64,000 nt of DNA from Archivesica marissinica. Lineage: Eukaryota; Mollusca; Bivalvia; Venerida; Vesicomyidae. Below the pieces are notes generated by a model that saw only the letters and a list, made by a program, of their open reading frames with translations, was not told where the DNA came from and ran no database searches. Numbering within the stretch: position 1 is the first letter of the stretch; every line of letters starts with the position of its first letter. Shown piece by piece: positions 10,936 to 22,036 of the stretch. The DNA is taken from the NCBI GenBank assembly GCA_014843695.1, contig CM026395.1, positions 47,398,813 to 47,462,812 of the forward strand. The letters are read 5' to 3'. The position numbers and the translations under genes are program-made.

Positions 10936-13797
10936 ATATATATACCGCTCCAACAACAACTGTTTAAATATATACACCGCCCCAACAACAACTGTTTAAA
11001 TATATATACCAACCCAACAACAACTGTTTAAATATATATACCGCCCCAACAACAACTGTTTAAATATATATACCGCCCCAACAACAACTGTTTAAATATA
11101 TATACCGCCCCAACAACAACTGTTTAAATATATATACCAACCCAACAACAACTGTTTAAATATATATACCGCCCCAACAACAACTGTTTAAATATATATA
11201 CCAACCCAACAACAACTGTTTAAATATATATACCGCCCCAACAACAACTGTTTAAATATATATACCAACCCAACAACAACTGTTTAAATATATATACCGC
11301 CCCAACAACAACTGTTTAAATATATATACCAACCCAACAACAACTGTTTAAATATATATACCGCCCCAACAACAACTGTTTAAATATATATACCAACCCA
11401 ACAACAACTGTTTAAATATATATACCGCCCCAACAACAACTGTTTAAATATATATACCAACCCAACAACAACTGTTTAAATATATATACCGCCCCAACAA
11501 CAACTGTTTAAATATATATACCAACCCAACAACAACTGTTTAAATATATATACCGCCCCAACAACAACTGTTTAAATATATATACCAACCCAACAACAAC
11601 TGTTTAAATATATATACCGCCCCAACAACAACTGTTTAAATATATATACCAACCCAACAACAACTGTTTAATACATTCACCATACCCAACCAACAACTGT
11701 TTAATATATATACCAACCCACCAACAACTTTTAAATATATACCGCCCCAACAACAACTGTTAAATATATATACACCAACCAACAACAACTGTTTAAATAT
11801 AACACCGCCCCACAACAACTGTTTAAATATATATACCAACCCAACAACAACTGTTTAAATATATACCGCCCCAACAACAACTGTTTAAATATATATACCA
11901 ACCCAACAACAACTGTTTAAATATATATACCGCCCCAACAACAACTGTTTAAATATATATACCGCCCCAACAACAACTGTTTAATATATATACCGCCCCA
12001 ACAACAACTGTTTAAATATATATACCAACCCAACAACAACTGTTTAAATATATACACCGCCCCAACAACAACTGTTTAAATATATATACCAACCCAACAA
12101 CAACTGTTTAAATACATTCACCTATACACCAACCCAACAACAACTGTTTAAATATATATACCAACCCACCAACAACTGTTTAAATATATATACCGCCCCA
12201 ACAACAACTGTTTAAATATATATACACCAACCCAACAACAACTGTTTAAATATATACACCGCCCCAACAACAACTGTTTAAATATATATACCAACCAACA
12301 ACAACTGTTTAAATATATATACCAACCCAACAACAACTGTTTAAATATATATACCAACCCAACAACAACTGTTTAAATATATATACCGCCCCAACAACAA
12401 CTGTTTAAATATATATACCGCCCCAACAACAACTGTTTAAATATATATACCAACCCAACAACAACTGTTTAAATATATACACCGCCCCAACAACAACTGT
12501 TTAAAATATATACCAACCAACAACAACTGTTTAAATATATATACCAACCCAACAACAACTGTTTAAATATATATACCAACCCAACAACAACTGTTTAAAT
12601 ATATATGCCAACCCAACAACAACTGTTTAAATATATATACCGCCCCAACAACAACTGTTTAAATATATATACCAACCCAACAACAACTGTTTAAATATAT
12701 ACACCGCCCCAACAACAACTGTTTAAATATATACACCACTCCAACAACAACTGTTTAAATATATATACCAATCGAACAACAACTGTTTAAATATATACAC
12801 CGCCCCAACAACAACTGTTTAAATATATATACAATCCAACAACAACTGTTTACATATATACACCAATCCAACAACAACTGTATAAATATATATACAACCC
12901 AACAACAACTGTTTAAATATATATACCAACCCAACAACAACTGTTTAAATATATACACCAACCCAACAACAACTGTTTACATATATATACCAATCCAACA
13001 ACAACTGTTTAAATATATATACAACCCAACAACAACTGTTTACATATATACACCGCCCCAACAACAACTGTTTAAATATATATACAACCCAACAACAACT
13101 GTTTACATATATACACCGCCCCAACAACAACTGTATAAATATATATACAACCCAACAACAACTGTTTACATATATACACCGCCCCAACAACAACTGTTTA
13201 AATATATATACAACCCAACAACAACTGTTTACATATATACACCAATCCAACAACAACTGTTTACATATATATACCGCCCCAACAACAACTGTTTACATAT
13301 ATACACCAATCCAACAACAACTGTATAAATATATATACAACCCAACAACAACTGTATAAATATATATACAACCCAACAACAACTGTTTACATATATATAC
13401 CAATCCAACAACAACTGTTTAAATATATATACAACCCAACAACAACTGTTTACATATATACACCAATCCAACAACAACTGTTTACATATATACACCAATC
13501 CAACAACAACTGTTTAAATATATATACAACCCAACAACAACTATTTACATATATACACCAATCCAACAACAACTGTTTACATATATACACCAATCCAACA
13601 ACAACTGTTTACATATATACACCAATCCAACAACATGGGAAGGGCCAATTACTAATGTTGTTCAGAACTTGTGGCCCAACCCATTTGCTTTTGCTCTTAT
13701 TATATATGTCTTTGAATTTATTATGTACATGTATATAGCAATAAAATATGATTAAACAATCCAACAACAACTGTTTAAATATATATACCAACCCAAC
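10936..13797. repeat. Minisatellite, 32-bp unit with higher-order alternation
   Basis: About 84 copies of a 32-bp unit containing AACAACAACTGTTTAAATATA. In 10.98-11.64 kb two unit types, ending CCGCCCC and CCAACCC, alternate regularly and give a 64-bp higher-order unit. From about 12.83 kb a third type dominates, with TTTACATATATACACC and AATCC. A short foreign insert interrupts the array at 13635-13756. Confidence 0.95.
13635..13756 (+). mobile_element. Short retroposed 3'-end insert inside the minisatellite
   Basis: A 122-bp non-repeat sequence lies in the 32-bp array between two copies of CAATCCAACAAC (13623-13634 and 13757-13768), which look like a 12-bp target-site duplication. The insert ends with an AATAAAATATGATTAAA-type tail containing a polyadenylation-signal-like AATAAA. 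This fits a severely 5'-truncated LINE 3' end or another retroposed RNA. Because the target is itself a tandem repeat, the duplication is less certain than elsewhere. Confidence 0.55.
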
Positions 13798-13989
13798 TAT
13801 ATGCTGTGCTCCACTACCTAATGTGGCTAATCTATCCATGGGTCTGAAACATGACGATAACCGTATTCCTTAATTTGCTGCTCTCACACTGTGGTGAATA
13901 TGAATTTTTGAATTTCGCGGTGAATTCGCCCAAACATTGCGATTGGATAGTGAATAGTTTCATCTCGGTCATTCCTCGGTCGTCCCTCG

Positions 13990-14225
13990 ACCTCTCCTTA
14001 CCAATATCTTACGAATATATTACGAATGCTTACCAACGCTTGCCAATGCCTTACGAATAGCTAACGAACGTTGCGAATGTTGTGAATGAGCTTACGAAAC
14101 ATTTCAAACAAATGCAGCTAATGCCTTGCGAATGTTACGAATGGGCTTACAAACGTTACGAATGCACTTACGAATGTTACGAATGTCTTACCAACGTTGC
14201 CAATGCCATACCATTTTCTTACGAA
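13990..14225. repeat. Subterminal irregular repeats (TTACGAATG-type)
   Basis: About 15 degenerate copies of a roughly 10-12 bp motif, TTACGAATG or TTACCAACG, upstream of the Myb-like gene. The complementary motif (CATTCGTAA, CATTGGTAA) makes up the large arrays at 15122-17097 on the other side of the gene. Confidence 0.75.
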
Positions 14226-14250
14226 TATTTGATGACACGGCCGCGATTGG

Positions 14251-14258
14251 TATAAATA
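14251..14258 (+). promoter_or_regulatory. TATA box
   Basis: A canonical TATAAATA sequence about 110 bp before the chosen ATG of the Myb-like gene at 14363. It lies just after the subterminal repeats, as expected for a promoter inside the transposon end. Confidence 0.55.
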
Positions 14259-14362
14259 GCGGAGCTAATCTGCAACTGGCTCATTGTTCGTTTGACCTTA
14301 GAGAGAGGAATAGCAACACCACATTTCATCAAGAATTTCAAGACTTTCATTATTGCACTATT

Positions 14363-14997
14363 ATGCCTACATTGGGAAGACGCAAAGGTGTGAGAGGAGG
14401 AAGCTGTGACCGTGGCCGTGGATCAAGGCCCCGTGAGACAGTTTGCGAGACCTGGGAGCCACCACCACCAGCAAGATCACCCACACCAGCCACACCACCC
14501 CCAGGACAGGTTGTATTGGCGGATATTGCAACAGATGAGCCTGGGGACACTGGGGATGATGCACCAAGGTCTGCCACACCTCCCCTCGCTAAGAAGGTTG
14601 ACAGGAGAAGTGCCCGTCTCACAGATGACCAGAAGGCCCAGATGTTTGAGTGGCTGGAAGCCACCCAGCCATCTACTATACGAGTCACGAGGAATACAAG
14701 AAGCGCCAACGACTCTTTGGTGAGCAGGCACGCAGGATGGAGGACCCAGACTTGGATGGTTCAAAACTCATGCTTTGGTTCAAAAGCTGTAGAACAGTCA
14801 TCAGCAAATGTAAACATAGGAAGTTGCCAATTCTTCATTCACTTCTTCTACGTATTGGTCGCCTTTCTTCATCCTCCTCCTGCTCCTCCTCCTCACGCTC
14901 TAGAGCAACAAGAGCAGCATGTGCAGCTACAGTATATTCAGAAACTAGAAGTCCAAGAGCAGCCACCTGTCTCACTCGGAGTGCCATAGTGAAATGA
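14363..14997 (+). pseudogene. Myb/MADF-like DNA-binding protein of a Harbinger-type element, frameshifted
   Basis: The ATG at 14363 follows a TATA box by about 110 bp and opens MPTLGRRKGVRGG. A basic, proline-rich N-terminal region (residues 1-80) leads into RLTDDQKAQMFEWLEA (about residues 90-105). The match to the Myb/SANT-like MADF fold then continues in another frame as IYYTSHEEYKKRQRLFGEQA and DGSKLMLWFKSCRT (14680-14800). A single-base indel in the C run near 14665-14670 accounts for the break. Past residue 160 the sequence decays into low-complexity serine or proline coding. In PIF/Harbinger elements this accessory protein binds the transposon ends and carries the transposase to the nucleus; here the partner transposase is missing. 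Inactive as it stands. Confidence 0.65.
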
Positions 14998-15121
14998 TGA
15001 AATTCTATTGAACATTGGGCCTTTTATACTCTCTGATCACCTTCCTGGGGGAATGCCATTCATATTCGCAATATGTGTCTACATATTGGCAAGACATTCT
15101 TAATGGCACTTTGAAAATACC

Positions 15122-15692
15122 ACTCGTTCGCAAGCATTGGTAACCGTTCTTAAGCATTGGCAATCCATTGGGAAGAGTTCGTAAGCATTGGTAACCGTTC
15201 TTAAGCATTGGGAAGCGTTCGCAAGCATTGGTAACCGTTCTTAAGCATTGGCAATCCATTGGGAAGCGTTCGTAAGCATTGGTAACCGTTCTTAAGCATT
15301 GGGAAGCGTTCGCAAGCATTGGTAACCGTTCTTAAGCATTGGCAATCCTTTGGGAAGCGTTCGCAAGCATTGGTAACCGTTCTTAAGCATTGGCAATCCA
15401 TTGGGAAGCGTTCGCACGCATTGGTAACCGTTCTTAAGCATTGGCAATCCATTGGGAAGCGTTCGCAATCATTAGTAACTGTTCTTAAGCATTGGCAATC
15501 CATTGGGAAGCGTTCGCAAGCATTTGTAACCGTTCTTAAGCATTGGCAATCCATTGGGAAGCGTTCGCAAGCATTTGTAACCGTTCGTAAGCATTGGCAA
15601 TCCATTGGGAAGCGTTCGCAAGCATTGGTAGCCGTTCTTAAGCATTGGCAATCCATTGGGAAGCGTTCGTAAGCATTGGTAAGTGTTCGCAA
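15122..15692. repeat. Minisatellite, 51-bp unit
   Basis: About 11 copies of a 51-bp unit made of GCATTGGTAACCGTTCTTAA and GCATTGGCAATCCATTGGG plus GCGTTCGCAA. A stop-free frame runs through on both strands because 51 is a multiple of 3. It lies inside the Harbinger-like element. Confidence 0.9.
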
Positions 15693-15714
15693 CAAATTCT
15701 CTCAAATATTGGTA

Positions 15715-17097
15715 AAGTATTGGTAGGCCATTCATAAGACATTCGTAAGGTTGGCAAAGCATTGGTAAAGCATTTGTAACATTGGCAACAGTGGTAAGAC
15801 ATTCGTAACATTGGTAAAGCATTTGTAACATTGGCAACAGTGGTAAGACATTCGTAACATTGGTAAAGCATTTGTAACATTGGCAACAGTGGTAAGACAT
15901 TCGTAACATTGGTAAAGCATTTGTAACATTGGCAACAGTGGTAAGACATTCGTAACATTGGTAAAGCATTTGTAACATTGGCAACAGTGGTAAGACATTC
16001 GTAACATTGGTAAAGCTTTGGTAAAGCATTTGTAACATTGGCAACGGTGGTAAGACATTCGTAACATTGGTAACGCATTGGTAAAGCATTTGTAACATTG
16101 GCAACAGTGGTAAGATATTCGTAACATTGGTAAAGCATTGGTAAAGCATTGGTAAAGCATTGGTAAAGCATTTGTAACATTGACAACAGTGGTAAGATAT
16201 TCGTAACGTTGGTAAAGCTTTGGTAAAGCATTTGTAACATTGGCAACAGTGGTAAGACATTCGTAACATTGGTAAAGCATTGGTAAAGCATTTGTAACAT
16301 TGGCAACAGTGGTAAGATATTCGTAACATTGGTAAAGCATTGGTAAAGAATTTGCAACATTGGCAACAGTGGTAAGATATTCGTAACGTTGGTAAAGCTT
16401 TGGTAAAGCATTTGTAACATTGGCAACAGTGGTAAGACATTCGTAACATTGGTAAAGCATGTGTAACATTGGCAACAGTGGTAAGACATTCGTAACATTG
16501 GTAAATCATTTGTAACATTGGCAACAGTGGTAAGATATTCGTAACATTGGAAAAGCATTGGTAAAGCATTTGCAACATTGGCAACAGTGGTAAGATATTC
16601 GTAACATTGGTAAAGCATGTGTAACATTGATAACAGTGGTAAGACATTCATAACATTGGTAAAGCATTTGTAACATTGGCAACAGTGGTAAGATATTCGT
16701 AACATTGGTAAAGCATTGGTAAAGCATTTTTAACATTGACAACAGTGGTAAGATATTCGTAACATTGGTAAAGCATTGGTAAAGCATTTGTAACATTGAC
16801 AACAGTGGTAAGACATTCGTAACATTGGTAAAGCATTGGTAAAGCATTTTTAACATTGACAACAGTGGTAAGACATTCGTAACATTGGTAAAGCATTGGT
16901 AAAGCATTTTTAACATTGACAACAGTGGTAAGACATTGGTAAAGCATTGGTAAAGCATTTGTAACATTGGCAACAGTGGTAAGACATTCGTAACATTGGT
17001 AAAGCATTTGTAACATTGGCAACAGTGGTAAGATATTCGTAACATTGGCAAAGCATTGGTAAAGCATTTGTAACATTGGCAACAGTGGTAAGACATC
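15715..17097. repeat. Minisatellite, 49/60-bp units
   Basis: About 25 copies of a unit containing CATTGGCAACAGTGGTAAGA and CATTCGTAACATTGGTAAAG. Length varies by insertion of an 11-bp CATTGGTAAAG subunit. The minus strand has open frames of up to 391 codons (periodic LPMLYQCYECLTTVANVTNA-like peptides), which I treat as repeat translations. It is cut off by the LINE starting at 17098. Confidence 0.9.
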
Positions 17098-18720
17098 TTA
17101 TTCCTAGTGTTTATCAACGACATTGGTTCTCAAGTACATCTCTTTGCTGACGACACCAGTTTACATATCATTGTTGATCATCCTATTTCTGCTGCAGAAA
17201 CTCTACAATCCGACATTGAAAAAATATCAAAGTGGGCTGACAAATGGTTAGTTACGTTTAATCCTTCCAAATCAGAAACTATGACAATTTCACGTATAAC
17301 TCATAAACACGTTCATCCACCTCTACTTATGCACGATCAACCTATTACACTAGTCAATTGTCACAAGCATCTTGGTGTCCACCTTTCCGATGATTGCTCT
17401 TGGCATTCTCATATCAACTCAATTAAAGAGCGTGCCTGGAAAAGAATACACATCATGCGAAATCTCAAGTTCCAACTAGATAGAAGATCTCTAGAAGTGA
17501 TATATGTATCCTTCATTAGACCTCTTATTGAATACGCGGACGTTGTTTATATCAACTGCACACACTATGAGAAATCGGAACTTGACAAAATTCAGCACGA
17601 AGCTTCCCGTATTGTTTCTGGAGCTACAAACTTGTATCACTTAACGAACTCCATAGAGAAGTTCCATGGGAATCCCTTGAACGTCGAAGACACAACCATA
17701 AACTAATTATGCTGTACAAGATGAAGAACGGCCTAACTCCTGATTATATTTCTTCTCTAGTCCCACCTACTGTAGGAGAAACTTCTAGGTATAATTTGCG
17801 CAATGTCGATGATATCCAAACCATACGCAAGAACACCTCTATACAACAATGCGTTTCTGCCATCGGCTCTGAGAGACTGGAACAAACTATCAAATGTACT
17901 ACAAAATTCACCATCTCTTTCCTCATTCAAATCGCAGCTAAAGAGTGACGTCACAAAATGCCCAAACTATTTTTACTTAGGTGACAGCAAATGGCAAGTC
18001 TATCATGCTCGACTCCGTACTAATTGTAGCTCATTAAACCAGCATTTGTTCACAAAAAACATTTCTCCATCACCACTCTGCCAATGTGGTCTTCCTGAGA
18101 GTAATCATCATTTCTTCTTTGAATGTGTCTACTACAATGACATCAGAGTTCGTCTCTTAGCAACTACTTCTAAATATTGTACCATAACACTATACACTCT
18201 ATTACACGGAGACCGGAACCTTAGCGATGACCTCAACGCCCACATATTTGAAGCAGTCCAAAACTACATCCGGGAAAGCAGACGATTTTCATGAGCATCT
18301 ATTCACTAAATGTAGCAAGTTTGCTTCTCCCATTGAACTATCCGAATGAATACATGTTCCTCCATCTTCTATCCTTTTGCCTATCTTCTCAGTCAATCTT
18401 AATTTCAACTTACTAATTTAATTACTATGTGTATTTCTATCACCTTAATAATCTCATTATATTATTGAGATTATAGTTTACAGTTCATGGTTAATATAAT
18501 TTTATACTTATCTTTATCGAATTGCAATTAATAGTTCATATACGATTAAAACGCTGTCATACTGTAATTACAATATACATCTAAATATAGGAGAAGACCT
18601 CTATAAGCTATAGCTTTCGGTTCTAATCCTTTTTCATACATGTATGTAAATATTTGTGTAAATTGTACATTTGTATATGTTATATCATTGTTTGAAATAA
18701 ACTATGTTTAAACTAAACTA
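17098..18720 (+). pseudogene. 5'-truncated jockey/I-group LINE: end of RT, C-terminal region and 3' UTR
   Basis: Begins abruptly in the RT domain at LFLVFINDI, then LFADDTSLHII (catalytic F/Y-A-D-D), LVTFNPSKSETM, and HLGVHLSDDCSWHSHI through about residue 195. A frameshift near 17660 leads into LMLYKMKNGLTPDYI, and another near 17870 into ALRDWNKLSNVL and KWQVYHARLRTNCSSLNQHL. The C-terminal zinc-finger-like cluster CQCGLPESNHHFFFEC is at about 18080-18125. The ORF stops at 18294. A roughly 420-bp 3' UTR ends in AATAAACTATGTTTAAACTA. The same 3' end occurs at 26955-27058. Inserted at the end of the minisatellite; no clear target-site duplication. Confidence 0.8.
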
Positions 18721-19024
18721 AGGAAGGAGACCCGGCGAATGTTACAAACGCCTTACAAATGCCTTTACGAACGTTGCCAACGCTTACGCACGCTTTACCA
18801 ACGATACCAATGGCTTACCAATGCTTACGAAAATCGACGTCTTCACAACATTCGCTGAAATTTAGGAAGCGCTTCCTAAATTGACAGATCTTCGTAAGGA
18901 GGTGGAGAATGACTTGTGAACGTTCCGAATTTGTTACCAACCTTACGAAGACACGGCGAATGTCAACTATTCCCATTCATAAGCACATTCGTAAGCACAT
19001 TCGCCACAGTGTGAGAACAGCAAA
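18721..19024 (+). repeat. Right subterminal region of the Harbinger-like element
   Basis: Irregular copies of the TTACAAATG/TTACCAACG motif (18735-18835), a perfect palindrome at 18859-18882, and the right terminal inverted repeat at about 19000-19024. No coding sequence. Confidence 0.6.
18859..18882. repeat. Perfect 24-bp palindrome
   Basis: AATTTAGGAAGC followed at once by its reverse complement GCTTCCTAAATT, without spacer, in the right subterminal region of the Harbinger-like element. Confidence 0.9.
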
Positions 19025-19499
19025 AGTACCTGTGCAACAAGGGCGATAACGACATAACATTAATATGGGAATTCGGCTCACATCCGTATCAGTTGCTTCC
19101 CTTGGTCTGTGAAAAATATGTTAACATCGACGAAATGTCTAATAGTCTAATTTTGCGGGAAATCACTTTTTTGACAGGTCGAGAATTAGAATTTGCATAT
19201 CAGTGTGTTAAACGGCCTTGTCTATCGGCAAAGCGGGAAATGGTTAGCTGGCAGTGGACAAAGGGCCGAATTGCAATTACATGTAGTCACAGAAACAAAT
19301 TGTCAAAGGGAAGTATATTGAAACAGCTGTATACCGTACACATATGGGACACCCAGTATTATGTGGTTATTACAATTTCCTAAAAATAATATCTACACAC
19401 AACAGCAATTATGACTGTAGATATTTCTACGTTAATATGTCGTATCTGACAAGTTCAAGGTCATCTCAGTGCCAACAGATTGTAACTGCATTTGTATAT

Positions 19500-19788
19500 G
19501 TGTTTTACGTTTATTTATCGTCGTTACTGGTTGCCCATATGAGCGACGCCTCCTTAAGATATTAGTCATTTTAGATTTTGGAGGATAGTGCAATGATACA
19601 GACAGAGACCCATTCCAGAGTCTCCTCTGGTTCGTTTACGTGCACGGTGTACAGCAGCACCGGCACGAGACGTCGGTTTAATGTCCCATTTGAAAGACTG
19701 TTAATTTTATTAAGGTCAGACGGGGGGTCGAACCTGCGATTCCTGGATTACCAGTCCAGCGTGTTACCTCTGGGCTACGAACCGTCTG
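19500..19788 (-). mobile_element. Full-length tRNA-derived SINE, family A
   Basis: A 289-bp minus-strand copy flanked by a perfect 13-bp target-site duplication, TGCATTTGTATAT (19487-19499 and 19789-19801). Same head and GCGACGATAAATAAACGTAAAAC tail as the copy at 8221-8515. The A box is slightly decayed. Confidence 0.9.
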
Positions 19789-19987
19789 TGCATTTGTATA
19801 TAAATCTCGCATGATATTAATGTACAGCCACGATTGTTCGTGTATTACATTATCTTGATCATAATTGTGTCATGTAACTTATACGACTTGATTGTATATA
19901 GAAGTGATATTGCCAAAACTCGTTATTTCTACGTCAAAATGTCGCAATTGATAATATTAAGGATAATTCAGTGTGTCTTGTTATTCT

Positions 19988-19988
<1 letters not shown>

Positions 19989-20061
<73 letters not shown>
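19989..20061. repeat. (TAA)n microsatellite
   Basis: About 24 uninterrupted copies of TAA. Confidence 0.98.
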
Positions 20062-20062
<1 letters not shown>

Positions 20063-20686
20063 GACTTTATTTAACGAGAGTACTCATTTAACAAAAGTTA
20101 ATCTATCACGAGGCCCTCAACATATATACAATCAAATGCAATCAAAAGATAGCACTATAAGTGAGAAATCATTATCAGCAGTAAGATAATGTGTAACACA
20201 ATCGCGGCCGGACGCCTTCCAGGGCCCCTGGCTATGATTATTATGGGCTCCCCTCGGACACAAAAGGCACCGGGCCGACAATGGTTCGGCCCGGTGGGAG
20301 AACATTTTGGAAATTGGGGAAGAAAAACGCCAAATCCTTCACTCTAGAGTGGAATTGGAAAATAATTCAGTTGTTCATTAATTGAATGTCTTCTCATATA
20401 TGACTGCATGAATCGACCGCTGCCATTGTTTTTTTCTGAGAACTCGGGTTTTGAAGTATACATATGATAACATATCCAAGTGACGCTAGGTTGAGGTAGG
20501 TTCTTTAATAAGGAAATAAAATAAAATAAAAAACTATTACAATAACAGAAACAGAAACAACAGTGTACTTCACTGACATATAACAAAATTATAAAAATAA
20601 ATGGGAACATTCTTCAGTAAAAAATAAAATTATATAAAACCATAAAAACACATGGAGATGGAGACATCAAAAGTGCTTTAACAAAG

Positions 20687-20772
20687 TCGTTTTGTTATAT
20701 GTTTCGAGTTTGGTACATCCAGTTTCGTACATCCCAAACTCGTACCCAAACTCGAAACATATAACAAAACGA
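20687..20772. repeat. Long hairpin-forming inverted repeat
   Basis: Two arms of about 30 bp (20687-20716 and 20742-20772), starting TCGTTTTGTTATATGTTTCG. They are complementary except for one extra base in the right arm, with a 25-bp spacer that itself repeats part of the arm (CCAAACTC). Lies inside the hAT remnant. Confidence 0.85.
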
Positions 20773-20888
20773 CGGTGTGCATGCGTGGTGTCTCGGAGAC
20801 TTGACTAGCACGTGAATCACTGAATCTATGATGAGAATGGAAATAATAATAGGTGAGTCATCATGAGTGAATAATATCTCGAACCATG

Positions 20889-21209
20889 TCAAACAGAAAC
20901 CATTCGCGATTTTTGATTGGCAAATGAGTCTATGATTTGGTCGGTTTTGAGTTCTCGAACTTCGTCAGTTTCAATAGCTATAATAGCTAATCCATCTAGT
21001 CTCTCTTGAAACGTGATATACCGGAAATAAGTTTTTATGAGTTTCAACTTTGAGAAAGATCTTTCGGCCGTAGCAACCGTAACTGGCAAGATTAGGAACA
21101 TAACTAAGGCAGTTGTCAGTTCAGGCAAGGAAGGGCTCAATTTTGCGGAGAACCCGGAAAAGTACGGAACAGAGATTTGGTAGAAAAATCGATATTTCAT
21201 AGCGCGCAA
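20889..21209 (-). pseudogene. hAT transposase C-terminal dimerisation domain, fragment
   Basis: A minus-strand open frame of about 106 codons. Residues 40-85 contain LPVTVATAERSFSKLKLIKT and TFQERLDGLAIIAIE, the signature of the hAT C-terminal dimerisation region in TTF-type/ZMYM-related hAT transposases. It lacks the upstream BED finger and the DDE/RW catalytic regions. The frame is cut at its 5' side by the LINE inserted at 21232. Probably a dead fragment. Confidence 0.85.
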
Positions 21210-21252
21210 ACTTTTTTAAGTTCGTGTACATCTTCTTCTTGTCGTTCGCGAA

Positions 21253-22036
21253 TCACATGGACAAGCCGGCAGCAAACACGAAATGGGCCGTCCTCCTCAG
21301 ATCCTCCCGGCAGCCATGTAACTTCGTCTGGAGAGAAATATCTGTTGGCCAGGTTGTTTTCCTATGCCCATGAAGATTGGGAAACTCCTGGAGGATGTGT
21401 TCTGCAGTCTGGTCCCCTACGTTGCAGCTGCAGGCAGTTGATGGAGCTAGTCCAAGCTTCCGACTCATATGGAAGTTCAGGTGGTTATGCCCTGTTCTAA
21501 GCCGCAATATCGTGACTTGCTGGTGAGAAGGTGGTAGTCATCCTTCTCGACTGTTGGCTTTGATGCAGATTTGATTATGGTGCATTTCTCCTTGTAAGTC
21601 AAATCTTTGTCTGGTTGCCTCTCGATAGAACCTTGCTTGGCAAGCTGGTCAGCGGCTTCATTGCCAGGAATGCCTATGTGTGCAGGTACCCACTGGAGGA
21701 CAGTTCTTTTAGTTTCGCTGACTGTTCGAAGGGCTTCCATCAGGTGGGGTTCTTTGTTGTTAGACAGGGCATCCAGAACTGAGAGCGCATCCGTCAGGAA
21801 GACAACCTGGGCACACTCCACAGTGTTGTGTACTAGAAATGCTGCTGTTTCAAGGGTCTGTACTTCTGCCCCATAGTTGCTGCAGTGTACTCCAGTAGGT
21901 AGAGCAACTGACTGTGTGTGTCCATCTGGGTGTCGGACATACACTCCTGCTCCTCCGTTTGCTACTGCTTTTGTGGCTGAACCATCTGTGTAGACTTGTA
22001 TCCATGCTTCTCCAGGATAACTCTTGTCGATGTGTG
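21253..22036 (-). pseudogene. LINE RNase H domain and C-terminal Cys/His region
   Basis: The RNase H domain keeps its acidic residues: IQVYTDGSA (near 21985), CSNYGAEVQTLE (near 21870), VVFLTDALSVLDAL (near 21785) and WVPAHIGIPGNEAADQLAKQ (near 21650). A frameshift near 21500 passes to LRLRTGHNHLNFHMSRKLGL and the cluster CSCNVGDQTAEHILQEFPN, a Cys-His motif common at the C-termini of this group. The frame ends at 21253. The domain removes the RNA strand during target-primed reverse transcription. Confidence 0.82.

Larger units (their letters stand above)
13874..19024 (+). mobile_element. PIF/Harbinger-like DNA element with internal arrays
   Basis: Terminal inverted repeats of about 25 bp with a few mismatches: TTTGCTGCTCTCACACTGTGG at the left, and its inverted counterpart CCACAGTGTGAGAACAGCAAA at the right (about 19004-19024). 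Both are followed inward by GAATRTG. Between them lie a broken Myb/MADF-type gene (14363-14997), irregular and tandem copies of a TTACGAATG/ACCAATGC-like motif in opposite orientation on the two sides, and an inserted LINE 3' half (17098-18720). No DDE transposase is present. A clear target-site duplication is not visible. Assignment to PIF/Harbinger rests on the Myb/MADF-like gene. Confidence 0.6.

Noticed and set aside
15472..17123. Minus-strand frames of up to 391 codons in the 51-bp and 49/60-bp arrays
   Set aside because: Periodic translations of minisatellites inside a transposon, with no start context or non-repeat sequence.
19093..19383. 96-codon plus-strand frame
   Set aside because: No recognisable domain, no flanking splice signals or promoter; probably chance.
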